In this document: positions 49,785 through 58,394 of the stretch, piece by piece
Layout of the letters: every line of letters begins with the position of its first letter
How positions within the stretch are numbered: the first letter of the stretch is position 1
NCBI GenBank assembly: GCA_934119935.1
Contig: CAKOSX010000003.1
Coordinates: 124,001-188,000, forward strand
Direction of reading: 5' to 3'
Origin: an uncultured Clostridia bacterium
GTDB lineage: Bacteria > Bacillota > Clostridia > TANB77 > CAG-508
DNA length: 64,000 nt
Position numbers and translations under genes: made by a program
Notes under the pieces: model-generated
What the model saw: the letters and a program-made list of their open reading frames with translations, nothing else
Database searches by the model: none
Told to the model about the DNA's origin: nothing

Positions 49785-50447
49785 CTAATTATTTGCTAAC
49801 TTAATTTTTATATTTTCAAAAAGTTCTACTATTTTAAATTTGAAATTTAAATCTGAATTGTTAGAAGAGTTTGTTATTAGGTCATATTCTTCTGTAGACA
49901 TATTTTCATGCAAAAGCTCTTTAGACTCATTCGGAACAATTCCAGAAGATACATCAACAAAACACAATGGAGGGAACATAACACACCACCAATTTTTACC
50001 TGATGCTTTGCCAATTTTAACTCTTAAAGCATCATATATTCCAGCTGGTATAGATACGTCACCGTAATTTTTCGTTGGAAAATCATATTTACCAATTTCT
50101 ACAGAAACAGGATAAGTATAATTATTTTCATAAATTACATTTTCAGCAATGGCTTTGAAATCTTCTAAATGTTCGGAAGCTATATTCATTGCATCCTCCT
50201 TAGAAGAAACATCAGAACAAATAGAATTCATGTAGTCTAATAAAGCATCTCTAACTTTATACTTAAGATTTTGATCTTCAACAGAGTCACTATTTGCAAT
50301 AACGTGAAGTCTGAATACACCATCGGCGATATTGGAAGAGACAGCATTTACATATGAATTTGCTGAAAGAAGAATAAAGATTGCTAATAGTAGGAAAATA
50401 ATAAAGAATTTAGATAAATTAGATTTTTTTAAAAAATTAATAATCAT
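49785..50447 (-). CDS. spoIIR: Stage II sporulation protein R
   Basis: A signalling protein made in the forespore that triggers processing of pro-sigma-E in the mother cell. It has an N-terminal export signal (FFIIFLLLAIFILLSANSYVNA), then FRLHVIANSDSVEDQNLKYKVRDALL and GKNWWCVMFPPLCFVD, the hallmark blocks. The start MIINFLKKSN is supported by AGGTGAT upstream. It follows murA in the opposite reading order after a 92-nt gap. Confidence 0.93.
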   Translation of the reverse strand: MIINFLKKSNLSKFFIIFLLLAIFILLSANSYVNAVSSNIADGVFRLHVIANSDSVEDQNLKYKVRDALLDYMNSICSDVSSKEDAMNIASEHLEDFKAIAENVIYENNYTYPVSVEIGKYDFPTKNYGDVSIPAGIYDALRVKIGKASGKNWWCVMFPPLCFVDVSSGIVPNESKELLHENMSTEEYDLITNSSNNSDLNFKFKIVELFENIKIKLANN

Positions 50448-50669
50448 ATACGTATCACCTTTCGTAATTTTATACAAAATATTTAATAAAAGTATTTACT
50501 AAAAAAATAAAAAATATACATTTTTGGTAAAAGCTAATAAAGAAAAAATGACTGTAATAATATTGTAATAAAATTGTAAAAAATATTCTATTAAAAGTAT
50601 AAAATATATAAATAAGGCGAAAAAAGTGGGCTCTGTCGAAAAATGAAATACGATTGCATTGTAATATTA

Positions 50670-50698
50670 TTGACACAAATATGTAAAAATGTTAAAAT
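50670..50698 (+). promoter_or_regulatory. SigA-type promoter
   Basis: TTGACA, 17-nt spacer, TAAAAT, 35 nt before the start codon at 50734. Confidence 0.7.
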
Positions 50699-50733
50699 TT
50701 ACCATAGATAAGAAAATAAAGTGGAGGTAAAAA

Positions 50734-51213
50734 ATGGCTGATATTAATAAAAATGTGAAGTCAATTTGTAGTTTCTATGCAAGCGAGTGGCACTTGGTTA
50801 CAATGCTATTACCAAACATAGATAAAAAAATTAATACAGGAGTTAAAATTACCACAATTCTAGAAAAAGATTTAACAAAAGAGATGAAAACATTATTAAA
50901 AAATTTACACATAGAAAACCAAGATAAAATATTAAATATAGGGTGGGAAAAAACAGAAACAACAGAAATAAAAAGTAAAATAAAAAACAACGATTATATA
51001 ATAGTAAATGGTACAAAAGATTTTGTAAAAAATGTAAGAGATCTAATTGAAAAAAATGTAGGAGAGGAAGAAATTACATTATTAGAATGTTATGATATTG
51101 AAGAATGCAAGTATGAACTTAAAGAAATATTAGATGAACATGATATGATATTAAATACATCTGGAGAAAAAGATAAACAAGAATATATTACCACAATAAA
51201 AATTGCCAATTAA
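50734..51213 (+). CDS. Conserved-looking protein of unknown function, 159 aa
   Basis: I do not recognise the family. It is a soluble protein with alternating strands and helices (SFYASEWHLVTMLLPNID, NNDYIIVNGTKDFVKNVRDL, EEITLLECYDIEECKYEL) and no membrane segment. It has its own strong promoter and RBS GGAGG, and normal codon use for the window, which supports a real gene. It sits between spoIIR and a nucleotide-sugar gene; neither indicates its role. Confidence 0.6.
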   Translation: MADINKNVKSICSFYASEWHLVTMLLPNIDKKINTGVKITTILEKDLTKEMKTLLKNLHIENQDKILNIGWEKTETTEIKSKIKNNDYIIVNGTKDFVKNVRDLIEKNVGEEEITLLECYDIEECKYELKEILDEHDMILNTSGEKDKQEYITTIKIAN

Positions 51214-51234
51214 ATATGTTTTTTATTAAAATAA

Positions 51235-51261
51235 TTGACTATTTTCCAATATTAGTATAAT
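51235..51261 (+). promoter_or_regulatory. SigA-type promoter
   Basis: TTGACT, 15-nt spacer, TATAAT, upstream of the uridylyltransferase gene; the short spacer makes it weaker than consensus. Confidence 0.5.
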
Positions 51262-51304
51262 ATAAGGTTGCAATCAACATTTTTGATTCGAAAGGAGAAA
51301 TAAC

Positions 51305-52549
51305 ATGGACGAAAAATATATGGCAGCAGAGGAAGTTCTAAAGAAATATGGACAAGAACATCTTTTGAGTCAGTATGAAAAACTAAGTGAGGAGAATAAG
51401 TCAAAATTATTAGATGAAATATTAACATTAGACTTTAATCAAGTTGAGGAATTATACAAAAGAATAAATCAAACAGTAGACTTTGCAAATTCTAAAATAG
51501 AACCAATCGGTTATACAGATAAGAGTGCAATGTCTGATGAAGAATTAAAACATTATGAAGAGATTGGATTGAAAGCAATAAAAGAAGGAAAACTTGCAGC
51601 AGTTACAATGGCTGGTGGACAAGGTACTAGATTAGGACACAATGGGCCAAAAGGCACATATGATATAGGGTTGGATTCACACAAACCTATATTCGAGATT
51701 TTATGTGATACATTAAAGACTGCAGAAAAAAAATATGGAATTTTTGTTACTTGGTACATAATGACAAGTAAAGAGAATAATGATGCAACAGTTAATTTCT
51801 TCGAAGACCACGACTATTTTGGATATCCAAAGGACAAGGTTGTGTTCTTTAAGCAAGGACAATTACCAATGATTGATACAAATGGAAAAATATTAATTGG
51901 TGAAGATGGCTTAATAAAACAAGCAGCAGACGGACATGGCGGAATATTCTTATCAATGAAGAAAAATGGAATAATATACGATATGAAGTCAAGAGGAATT
52001 GAATGGGCTTTTATCGGTGGTGTTGATAATGTTTTAGTAAACATGGTAGACCCAGTGTTATTAGGACTTGCAATAGATAAAAAAGTTCTAGCAGCAGGAA
52101 AGAGTGTTGTAAAGGCTGGACCTCATGAGAAAGTTGGAGTATTCTGCAAGAGAAATGGAAAACCAAGTGTTGTAGAATATAGCGAAATATCAGAAGAAAT
52201 GGCAGAAGCAACAAACGAGAATGGCGGACTAATATATGGAGAATCTCATATATTATGTAATTTGTTTAGCGTAAAAGCTATAGAAGAAATCAGCAAAAAT
52301 ACATTACCATATCATAGTGCTTTTAAGAAAGCTAAGTACTTAGATAAAGATGGAAACTTAATAACAAGTGATAAACCAAATGCATATAAATTTGAAGCAT
52401 TCTTATTTGATGCGTTTGAATCACTAGATGATATGGCTATTTTAAGAGTAAAAAGGGAAGAGGAATTTGCACCAGTTAAAAATGCAGAAGGTGTAGATAG
52501 CCCTGAAACAGCTAGAAAATTATACAAAGAATTTCATAAAATAAAATAA
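51305..52549 (+). CDS. UDPGP-type sugar-1-phosphate uridylyltransferase
   Basis: A 414-residue type-1 UDP-sugar pyrophosphorylase. The nucleotide-binding loop VTMAGGQGTRLGHNGPKGTYDIG, the YIMTSKENND segment, GHGGIFLSM and the DNVLVNMVDP active-site region are present. Members use glucose- or N-acetylglucosamine-1-phosphate. Its neighbour downstream is a phosphoglucomutase-type enzyme, so a UDP-glucose or UDP-hexosamine supply role is likely. Confidence 0.88.
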   Translation: MDEKYMAAEEVLKKYGQEHLLSQYEKLSEENKSKLLDEILTLDFNQVEELYKRINQTVDFANSKIEPIGYTDKSAMSDEELKHYEEIGLKAIKEGKLAAVTMAGGQGTRLGHNGPKGTYDIGLDSHKPIFEILCDTLKTAEKKYGIFVTWYIMTSKENNDATVNFFEDHDYFGYPKDKVVFFKQGQLPMIDTNGKILIGEDGLIKQAADGHGGIFLSMKKNGIIYDMKSRGIEWAFIGGVDNVLVNMVDPVLLGLAIDKKVLAAGKSVVKAGPHEKVGVFCKRNGKPSVVEYSEISEEMAEATNENGGLIYGESHILCNLFSVKAIEEISKNTLPYHSAFKKAKYLDKDGNLITSDKPNAYKFEAFLFDAFESLDDMAILRVKREEEFAPVKNAEGVDSPETARKLYKEFHKIK

Positions 52550-52663
52550 TTGTATAATTAAAATATAGGAGTTTGAATTTTTTGTTATACAAAAGGTTCA
52601 AACTTCTTTTGCTTAAAAGCTAAAAATATTACAAAATGAGTTTTTAAAAGAAAGGAATTTTAT

Positions 52664-54391
52664 ATGAGTTATTTAGAAAAATATAATGAATGGTTAAATG
52701 ATCCAGCAATTGATGAAGAAACAAAGGAAGAATTAAGAAGTATTAAAGATGATGAGTCTGAAATTCAAGACAGATTTTACAAAGACTTAGAGTTTGGAAC
52801 AGCAGGATTAAGAGGCGTAATAGGGAATGGTAGCAACAGAATGAATAAATATACTGTAACTAAAGCTACACAAGGACTTGCAAACTACATAAAAATGCAT
52901 AATCCAGAAAATAAGGGTGTTGCAATCTCTTATGATTCAAGACATATGTCGAAAGAATTTAGTGAATTTACAGCATTATGCTTAAATGCAAATGGTATAA
53001 AAACATATGTGTTTGAAAGTTTAAGACCAGTTCCAGAGCTATCTTTTGCAGTAAGACAATTAAAATGTATAGCAGGAGTTATGATTACAGCAAGCCATAA
53101 TCCTCCAAAGTATAACGGATATAAGGTTTACTGGGAAGATGGAGCACAAATTGTTGCACCACATGATAAAGGAATTATAACAGAAGTAAACAATATAAAA
53201 GAATTTTCTGCAATAAAAACAATGTCAAAAGATGAAGCTGAAAAAGCTGATTTATATCATGTAATTGGAAAAGAAATAGATGATGAGTATATAAAGACTC
53301 TGAAAAATTTAGTACTTAATCTAGATACAATAAAAAGAGTTCAAAAAGACGTTAAAATAGTATATACGCCACTACATGGAGCTGGAAATATGCCAGTACA
53401 AAGAATATTAAAAGAAATAGGATTTGAAAATGTATATGTTGTACCAGAGCAAGAGAAACCAAATGGAGACTTTCCAACAGTAAGTTATCCAAACCCAGAA
53501 GATGCAAATGCATTCAAGTTAGCACTAGAATTGGCAGAAAAAGTTGATGCAGATGTTGTACTTGCAAATGACCCAGACGCAGATAGATTAGGTGTATATG
53601 CAAAAGACTCAAAAACAGGAGAATATCATTCATTTACAGGAAATATGTCTGGCTTACTAATTGCCGAATACGAATTATCTCAAAAGAAAGAAAGAAGAGA
53701 AATTCCTGCAAATGGAGCATTGATTAAAACAATAGTATCATCAAATTTAGCCGATGCAATAGCAAAAGAGTATAATTTAAAATTAATAGAAGTTTTAACA
53801 GGATTCAAATACATTGGTGAGCAAATGAGATTGTTTGAACAAAGTCATGAATACACATACATGTTTGGATTCGAAGAAAGCTACGGATGCCTAATTGGAA
53901 CTCATGCAAGAGATAAAGATGGAATTGCAGCAGTAATGGCATTATGCGAAGCAGCAGCTTATTACAAAGAAAAAGGCTATACATTATGGGACCAAATGAT
54001 AAACATATATAAGAAATATGGATTCTATAAAGAACTTACAGTATCAATTACAAGAGAAGGTGTAACTGGAGCAGAAGAAATCAAACAAATGATGGAGAAA
54101 ATGAGAGAAAATCCAGCTACAACACTTGGAAAATATAAAGTAATTGAATTTAGAGATTATAAGAAAGATGTTATAAGGAACAATATAACAGGAGAAACAA
54201 CAAAAACAGGATTACCAAATTCAAATGTTTTATATTACGGACTTGAAAACGATGCTTGGTGCTGTGTACGTCCTTCTGGAACAGAGCCAAAGATTAAATT
54301 CTATATGGGTGTAAAAGGAAAAACGGAGGAAGAAGCAGAACAAGAATTAAAAGAACTAACAAAAGTAATGGAAGAACAAGCAAAGATGTAA
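52664..54391 (+). CDS. Phospho-sugar mutase (phosphoglucomutase type)
   Basis: A 575-residue alpha-D-phosphohexomutase. The active-site phosphoserine loop is ITASHNPPKYNGYK, the Mg-binding loop NDPDADRLGV, the sugar loop GFEESYG and the phosphate-binding RPSGTEPKIKFY. N-terminal EFGTAGLRGVIGNG is typical. With the upstream uridylyltransferase it forms a glucose-6-P to UDP-sugar pair. RBS AAAGGA. Confidence 0.93.
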   Translation: MSYLEKYNEWLNDPAIDEETKEELRSIKDDESEIQDRFYKDLEFGTAGLRGVIGNGSNRMNKYTVTKATQGLANYIKMHNPENKGVAISYDSRHMSKEFSEFTALCLNANGIKTYVFESLRPVPELSFAVRQLKCIAGVMITASHNPPKYNGYKVYWEDGAQIVAPHDKGIITEVNNIKEFSAIKTMSKDEAEKADLYHVIGKEIDDEYIKTLKNLVLNLDTIKRVQKDVKIVYTPLHGAGNMPVQRILKEIGFENVYVVPEQEKPNGDFPTVSYPNPEDANAFKLALELAEKVDADVVLANDPDADRLGVYAKDSKTGEYHSFTGNMSGLLIAEYELSQKKERREIPANGALIKTIVSSNLADAIAKEYNLKLIEVLTGFKYIGEQMRLFEQSHEYTYMFGFEESYGCLIGTHARDKDGIAAVMALCEAAAYYKEKGYTLWDQMINIYKKYGFYKELTVSITREGVTGAEEIKQMMEKMRENPATTLGKYKVIEFRDYKKDVIRNNITGETTKTGLPNSNVLYYGLENDAWCCVRPSGTEPKIKFYMGVKGKTEEEAEQELKELTKVMEEQAKM

Positions 54392-54426
54392 ACAAATATT
54401 TAATTATTAAATAATAGTAAAAAATA

Positions 54427-54536
54427 GAGATAATTTACATTTTTATAAAATAAACCGGAAGCTCGCCTTTTGAGGAGTCCGAAGGAGCTCCGACCAAGAG
54501 CAACGTGTTTAATTTTATAAAAATAAATTATCTCTG
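54427..54536. terminator. Long bidirectional hairpin with an embedded GC-rich element (copy 2)
   Basis: Outer arms AGAGATAATTTA (54427-54438) and TAAATTATCTCT (54525-54536), with A/T pairing continuing to AAAC/GTTT. Inside, 54455-54509 holds GAAGCTCGCCTTTTGAGG, AGTCCG, GGAGCTCCGACCAAGAGC. This is the same element as at 47043-47095 in the opposite orientation, while the outer stem sequence differs. Again it lies between convergent genes. Confidence 0.75.
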
Positions 54537-54561
54537 TTGTTATTTAATCTGTTTAATTAAA

Positions 54562-55296
54562 TTAATTAGATTGTTTTCGTTGAGTTGTATCTTTCCATCC
54601 GTCTATATTATTTCTTTTTATTGCACCCATGATATTGGCTTTTACATGCGGATTTTTTATAGATAATGTAACAATTAAATTCTTAACATATTCTCTTGTT
54701 GAATGACCGTCCATAGGGCAAACCTTAGGCATTATTTGTTTGCTATTTTTCTTAACATAACGTTTTGTTTCCTTTTCAGACGCATAAATTAATGGTCTAA
54801 TCAAAGTAATTCCAGATCTATCCATGTAACTTACAGGAGAAAAAGTGGAAATGCTTCCTGCGAAAAGTAAGTTCATCAAAAAAGTTTCCAAAACATCATC
54901 TAAATTATGACCTAATGCAATCTTGTTGCAATGTTCACGTTTTGCAGCAGTATTAAGAATACCTCTACGCAAATTAGCACATAGAGAACATGGATTTTGT
55001 TCTTGTCTGTCCTCAAAAACAATCTTGCTAATATCGTATTTTTCTTCAAAGAAAGGTACCCCTAAGTCATCACATGTTTTCTTTAAAAATTCAGAATCAA
55101 AATATTCAAATCCAGGATTTACACTTATAGCAATTAATTCAAATTTCTTGGGATAAAAGTACTGTAAACTTTTTAGCCCATTTAACATTGTAATAGAATC
55201 CTTTCCACCAGACAATGCAACGGCAATTTTATCTCCGTCCTCAATCATATCATAATCTTCAATTGCTCTTCTCATATAACTTAAAATATGTTTCAT
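54562..55296 (-). CDS. TtcA-family tRNA 2-thiolation protein
   Basis: A 244-residue ATP-pyrophosphatase. The PP-loop AVALSGGKDSITM is near residue 27-39, CSLC (in NPCSLCANLRRGIL) and a downstream CPMDGHS provide the cysteines for the iron-sulfur cluster, and LGHNLDDVLETFLMN is the second ATP-site motif. TtcA makes 2-thiocytidine at position 32; other members of this fold thiolate other positions. It is alone and minus-strand. Confidence 0.85.
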   Translation of the reverse strand: MKHILSYMRRAIEDYDMIEDGDKIAVALSGGKDSITMLNGLKSLQYFYPKKFELIAISVNPGFEYFDSEFLKKTCDDLGVPFFEEKYDISKIVFEDRQEQNPCSLCANLRRGILNTAAKREHCNKIALGHNLDDVLETFLMNLLFAGSISTFSPVSYMDRSGITLIRPLIYASEKETKRYVKKNSKQIMPKVCPMDGHSTREYVKNLIVTLSIKNPHVKANIMGAIKRNNIDGWKDTTQRKQSN

Positions 55297-55473
55297 ATAT
55301 TTACATAATTACCAAATCGATAAAAATAATTGGCAAAATCCTTTCATAAAAATAAAAACTAAAAATAATTATAACATAAAATTTACATGGAATAAAGAGT
55401 AAATAAAAAAGAAGCATCAACTACATAGTTGGCTTCTATAATGTTTAATAATGAATTAAAAAGTAAATTAAGA

Positions 55474-55782
55474 CTACATATAATTTCTTTTCCAATAGTA
55501 CATATGAGAAATATAAACTGTATGGTTTGCTTCGCTTACTAAATATAATATTACATAATTATTTACGATGATTCTTCTAAAATTATTATGGTTATTGTTG
55601 GTTGTATCAATCTGCATATATAAATAAGGTTCTTCAGATAAATGCATTATTGATGTTTTTATTTTTTTCATTAATTTTTTTGCTGCTTCTGTTGATGCTA
55701 GATTTTGTGAGATATATTCATAGATTTCAAGTATTTCATTTTTACAGTCGTCAGTGAATTCTACATCGTATTTAAAATCCAT
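55474..55782 (-). CDS. RelE/ParE-family toxin
   Basis: A 102-residue toxin of a type II pair. The fold pattern is VEFTDDCKNEILEIYEYISQNL, then LYMQIDTTNNNHNNFRRIIVNNYVILYLV and a tail YISHMYYWKRNYM, typical of the RelE/ParE strand-helix core. Its start overlaps the antitoxin stop by 11 nt. RelE members cleave mRNA at the ribosome; ParE members inhibit gyrase. I cannot tell which this is. Confidence 0.85.
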   Translation of the reverse strand: MDFKYDVEFTDDCKNEILEIYEYISQNLASTEAAKKLMKKIKTSIMHLSEEPYLYMQIDTTNNNHNNFRRIIVNNYVILYLVSEANHTVYISHMYYWKRNYM

Positions 55783-56011
55783 ATTTTTCTTCTAATTCTT
55801 TAAATACTGTAGTAGCCTTAACTGTTTTTCCATCTTTTATTTGTTGTTCTGCTTTTTTTAGTTTTTTACTTAGTTCATTATCTTTTAATTTTCTTTTATA
55901 CTCCGATATACTCATTATAATAACATCGTTTTTGGAATTTTTAGTTAATACAATATCACCATATTTATTTAATGCATTCTCAAGTTCTTGAATATTAATG
56001 GTTCGTTGCAT
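55772..56011 (-). CDS. Phd/YefM-type antitoxin
   Basis: A 79-residue antitoxin with an N-terminal DNA-binding domain (TINIQELENALNKYGDIVLTKN, then KNDVIIMSISEYKRKL) and a C-terminal charged helix that wraps the toxin. It is upstream of and overlapping the toxin, as usual; an autoregulatory operon is likely. Confidence 0.85.
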   Translation of the reverse strand: MQRTINIQELENALNKYGDIVLTKNSKNDVIIMSISEYKRKLKDNELSKKLKKAEQQIKDGKTVKATTVFKELEEKYGF

Positions 56012-56108
56012 AATATCACCCCACTTTTTATAAGAATATTATATCATAGATATTAAGAGAATAAAACAATTTTTTAAAATTTATATAATAGAATAAAGAG
56101 AAAAATAA

Positions 56109-56137
56109 TTGACATACCTATTCCAAGATGCTATTAT
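56109..56137 (+). promoter_or_regulatory. Promoter of tRNA-Arg
   Basis: TTGACA, 17-nt spacer, TATTAT, 13 nt before the mature tRNA. Confidence 0.7.
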
Positions 56138-56150
56138 ATTAACTAGAAAT

Positions 56151-56227
56151 GTATCAGTAGCTCAGTTGGATAGAGCAGCAGTTTCCTAAACTGTGTGTCG
56201 GGGGTTCAATTCCCTTCTGGTACACCA
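56151..56227 (+). tRNA. tRNA-Arg (anticodon CCT)
   Basis: Acceptor GTATCAG/CTGGTAC, anticodon loop TTCCTAA with anticodon CCT (reads AGG), T-loop TTCAATT, encoded CCA. It lies 32 nt before tadA, which may be co-transcribed. Confidence 0.92.
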
Positions 56228-56259
56228 TTTTTTTTATAAATTTTTAATTGGAGTAAATA

Positions 56260-56718
56260 GTGGAAGAATTTTTTATGAAGGAAGCTCTAAAAGAAGCTAT
56301 AAAAGCCTATAAAAAGGACGAAGTTCCGGTGGGGGCGGTTATTGTAAAAGATGGTGAAATAATAGCAAGAGCACACAATGTAAAAGAACAGAAAAAAGAT
56401 ACAACAAAGCATGCTGAAATTATTGCGATTCAAAAGGCTAGTAAAAAACTAGAGTCTTGGAGACTAGAAAATTGTACAATGTATGTTACTTTAGAACCAT
56501 GTGCAATGTGTACGGGAGCAATGATTCAGGCAAGATTGAAAAAAGTTGTTATTGGAACCATGGATGAAAAAACTGGTGCATGTGGTTCTGTATTAAATTT
56601 ACTCGAAGATTATAAATTTAACCATGTTGTAGAAATCGAAAAAGGCGTTATGGAAACAGAATGTAAAAAAATATTACAACAGTTTTTTAAAGAATTAAGA
56701 GAAAAAAAGAAAAAATAA
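56260..56718 (+). CDS. tadA: tRNA adenosine deaminase
   Basis: A 152-residue enzyme that converts A34 to inosine in tRNA-Arg(ACG). The zinc site is HAE (TKHAEIIAIQ) with PCAMCTGAMIQ, and the N-terminus FMKEALKEAIKAYKKDEVPVGAVIV is typical. The start is GTG 56260; ATG 56275 (MKEALKEA) is an alternative. Confidence 0.93.
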   Translation: MEEFFMKEALKEAIKAYKKDEVPVGAVIVKDGEIIARAHNVKEQKKDTTKHAEIIAIQKASKKLESWRLENCTMYVTLEPCAMCTGAMIQARLKKVVIGTMDEKTGACGSVLNLLEDYKFNHVVEIEKGVMETECKKILQQFFKELREKKKK

Positions 56719-56745
56719 TGGATTCAATTTATTTTGAATCCATTA
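56716..56745. terminator. Convergent terminator between tadA and dtd
   Basis: Stem TAATGGATTCAA/TTGAATCCATTA with a 6-nt loop. It includes the stop codons of both convergent genes. Confidence 0.75.
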
Positions 56746-57169
56746 TAATAGTTACAGGGCCATCGTTTAAAAGATCTACTTTCATATCTGCACCAAATAT
56801 TCCAGTTTCAACTACTGGAATTATTTTTCTGCACTCAGAAACGAAATATTCGTATAAAGGTATGGCAACATCTGGCTTTGCTGCTTCTACAAAAGATGGT
56901 CGGTTTCCTTCCTTGCAATTCGCATATAATGTAAATTGAGAAACAATTAAAAGTTCTCCATTAACATCTTTTAAAGATAAATTCATTTTATCATTTTCAT
57001 CAGAAAAAATTCTTAAATTTGTTACTTTTTTCACTAAGTAATCCACATCTTGTTCACTATCTGTGGATTGTATACCAAGTAAAACTAAAAAACCGTTATT
57101 TATTTTTCCATTAACAGTTCCATTTATAGTAACACTTGCATGTTTTACACGTTGAACAACCACTCTCAT
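56729..57169 (-). CDS. dtd: D-aminoacyl-tRNA deacylase
   Basis: A 146-residue editing enzyme that hydrolyses D-amino acids off tRNA. It begins MRVVVQRVKHASVTI, has LLIVSQFTLYANCKEGNRPSF with the SQ motif, and ends with the cis Gly-Pro motif NDGPVTIIMDS. I use the start matching the family; AGGAGG lies 11 nt upstream. A longer frame adds 18 unlikely residues. Confidence 0.95.
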   Translation of the reverse strand: MRVVVQRVKHASVTINGTVNGKINNGFLVLLGIQSTDSEQDVDYLVKKVTNLRIFSDENDKMNLSLKDVNGELLIVSQFTLYANCKEGNRPSFVEAAKPDVAIPLYEYFVSECRKIIPVVETGIFGADMKVDLLNDGPVTIIMDSK

Positions 57170-57278
57170 ACATAATCCTCCTAAATTTGTAATAAATATA
57201 ATATAAAATAGAACAAAAAGCAACAGCTATAATAAAATTGGACATAATGTTAGTTCACAAAATTTTTACGAAAATAAT

Positions 57279-57306
57279 TTGACTTTTTCTATTGTTTTGA
57301 TATAAT
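57279..57306 (+). promoter_or_regulatory. Promoter of tRNA-Ser(CGA)
   Basis: TTGACT, 16-nt spacer, TATAAT, 14 nt before the tRNA. Confidence 0.7.
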
Positions 57307-57320
57307 TAGTAGGTACAATA

Positions 57321-57411
57321 GGAGACGTATCGAAGTGGTCATAACGAGGCTGACTCGAAATCAGTTAGCCGGGCAACCGGCCCGTGGGTTCGAATCCCAC
57401 CGTCTCCGCCA
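57321..57411 (+). tRNA. tRNA-Ser (anticodon CGA)
   Basis: Class II tRNA with acceptor GGAGACG/CGTCTCC, anticodon arm CTGA-CTCGAAA-TCAG, long GC-rich variable arm, TTCGAAT T-loop and encoded CCA. The following gene starts within 25 nt and may be co-transcribed. Confidence 0.92.
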
Positions 57412-57431
57412 AATAAAGCGTGGGGGAAAAA

Positions 57432-58175
57432 ATGAATACCAGTATGAAAGATAGAATAAAAATGAGTATAGCAATCAGCGTACTTCTGATTGTAATAATT
57501 GTTGTAATACTGATTATTATTCAATATCAAATTGAGGGTGAAAAGAATATGCCGTATCAGTTATCTAAGATAACCATAATAAGCACGGCTGAAGGAGAAC
57601 AAAACACAGAAAATCCAGATGAGAGTTCGAAATGGAATTTGTCTGTAAATCAAAATAATGATGTTTATTTCTTTATAGATAAAAATACAGATAAAGATGA
57701 ACTTTTAGACAGTGTTACAATCGATAACATCAATGTAACAAAACAACCTACTAAGGGTGTTGTAAAGGTTTTTATGCCAAATAGCTTAGAAGGCAGAACT
57801 TTTACATATGATGCGTCTTATTTAGTAGAAAATGGATTGGAATACAAAGGTGGAAAAACGAGTAACCCAAAAACATTAGAAATTTGTAATCAAGGCGGTT
57901 CGGCCGTAATTAGATTTGCAAATACAAATGTAGGAAATTTTGTTTCAAATGATGATACCGAAGTACAACACAATGGAACTTTGCTTACTAAAATAGGCAC
58001 TACGGAAGAAGAAACTAAATTTCAAGTGAATTTTGATTTTATAATTCAGTCAAATAAAATAAAATATAAAACAAACATTACACTAAGTTTTCCTTGTGAG
58101 AATTTACTAACAGAAGGCACAAGCAATAAAGAAATAACAGACATGAGTGGAATTGTTTTTAAAAGAGTAAAATAG
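57432..58175 (+). CDS. Membrane-anchored extracytoplasmic protein, unknown
   Basis: A 247-residue protein that I do not recognise. It has one N-terminal membrane segment (IAISVLLIVIIVVILIIIQY), then a predicted beta-rich extracytoplasmic domain (SKWNLSVNQNNDVYFFID, VVKVFMPNSLEGRTFTYDAS, GGSAVIRFANTNVGNFVS). The ATG at 57432 has GGGGG upstream; GTG 57420 would add four residues. It lies between a tRNA and the SRP RNA with no functional context. Confidence 0.65.
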   Translation: MNTSMKDRIKMSIAISVLLIVIIVVILIIIQYQIEGEKNMPYQLSKITIISTAEGEQNTENPDESSKWNLSVNQNNDVYFFIDKNTDKDELLDSVTIDNINVTKQPTKGVVKVFMPNSLEGRTFTYDASYLVENGLEYKGGKTSNPKTLEICNQGGSAVIRFANTNVGNFVSNDDTEVQHNGTLLTKIGTTEEETKFQVNFDFIIQSNKIKYKTNITLSFPCENLLTEGTSNKEITDMSGIVFKRVK

Positions 58176-58186
58176 CAAATTTTTAC

Positions 58187-58215
58187 TTGCTAAACTAAAC
58201 AAAATAGTATATAAT
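58187..58215 (+). promoter_or_regulatory. Promoter of SRP RNA
   Basis: TTGCTA, 17-nt spacer, TATAAT, about 6 nt before the RNA. Confidence 0.7.
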
Positions 58216-58220
58216 GCAAA

Positions 58221-58360
58221 AGGTATGAGATATAACTTTTGTATGGAGAGTATCTTGATAAAGAACTGTGAACCTTGTCAGGTCCGGAAGGAAGCAGCAA
58301 TAAGCAGACCTCTTTATGTAGGGTGCTTTCCATAGAGAAGTTAAAAATCTCATACCTTTT
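58221..58360 (+). ncRNA. ffs: Signal recognition particle RNA
   Basis: The universally conserved domain IV is present (GTCAGGTCCGGAAGGAAGCAGCA split around 58275-58300). The ends pair (AGGTATGAGAT with ATCTCATACCT) and a T run follows. Length of about 140 nt is intermediate between the E. coli 4.5S form and the full Bacillus 6S-type form. It lies 5' of dnaX, a frequent Gram-positive arrangement. Confidence 0.92.
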
Positions 58361-58394
58361 AACCAATATAATAAAATTATGGAGGTAAAAAAAA

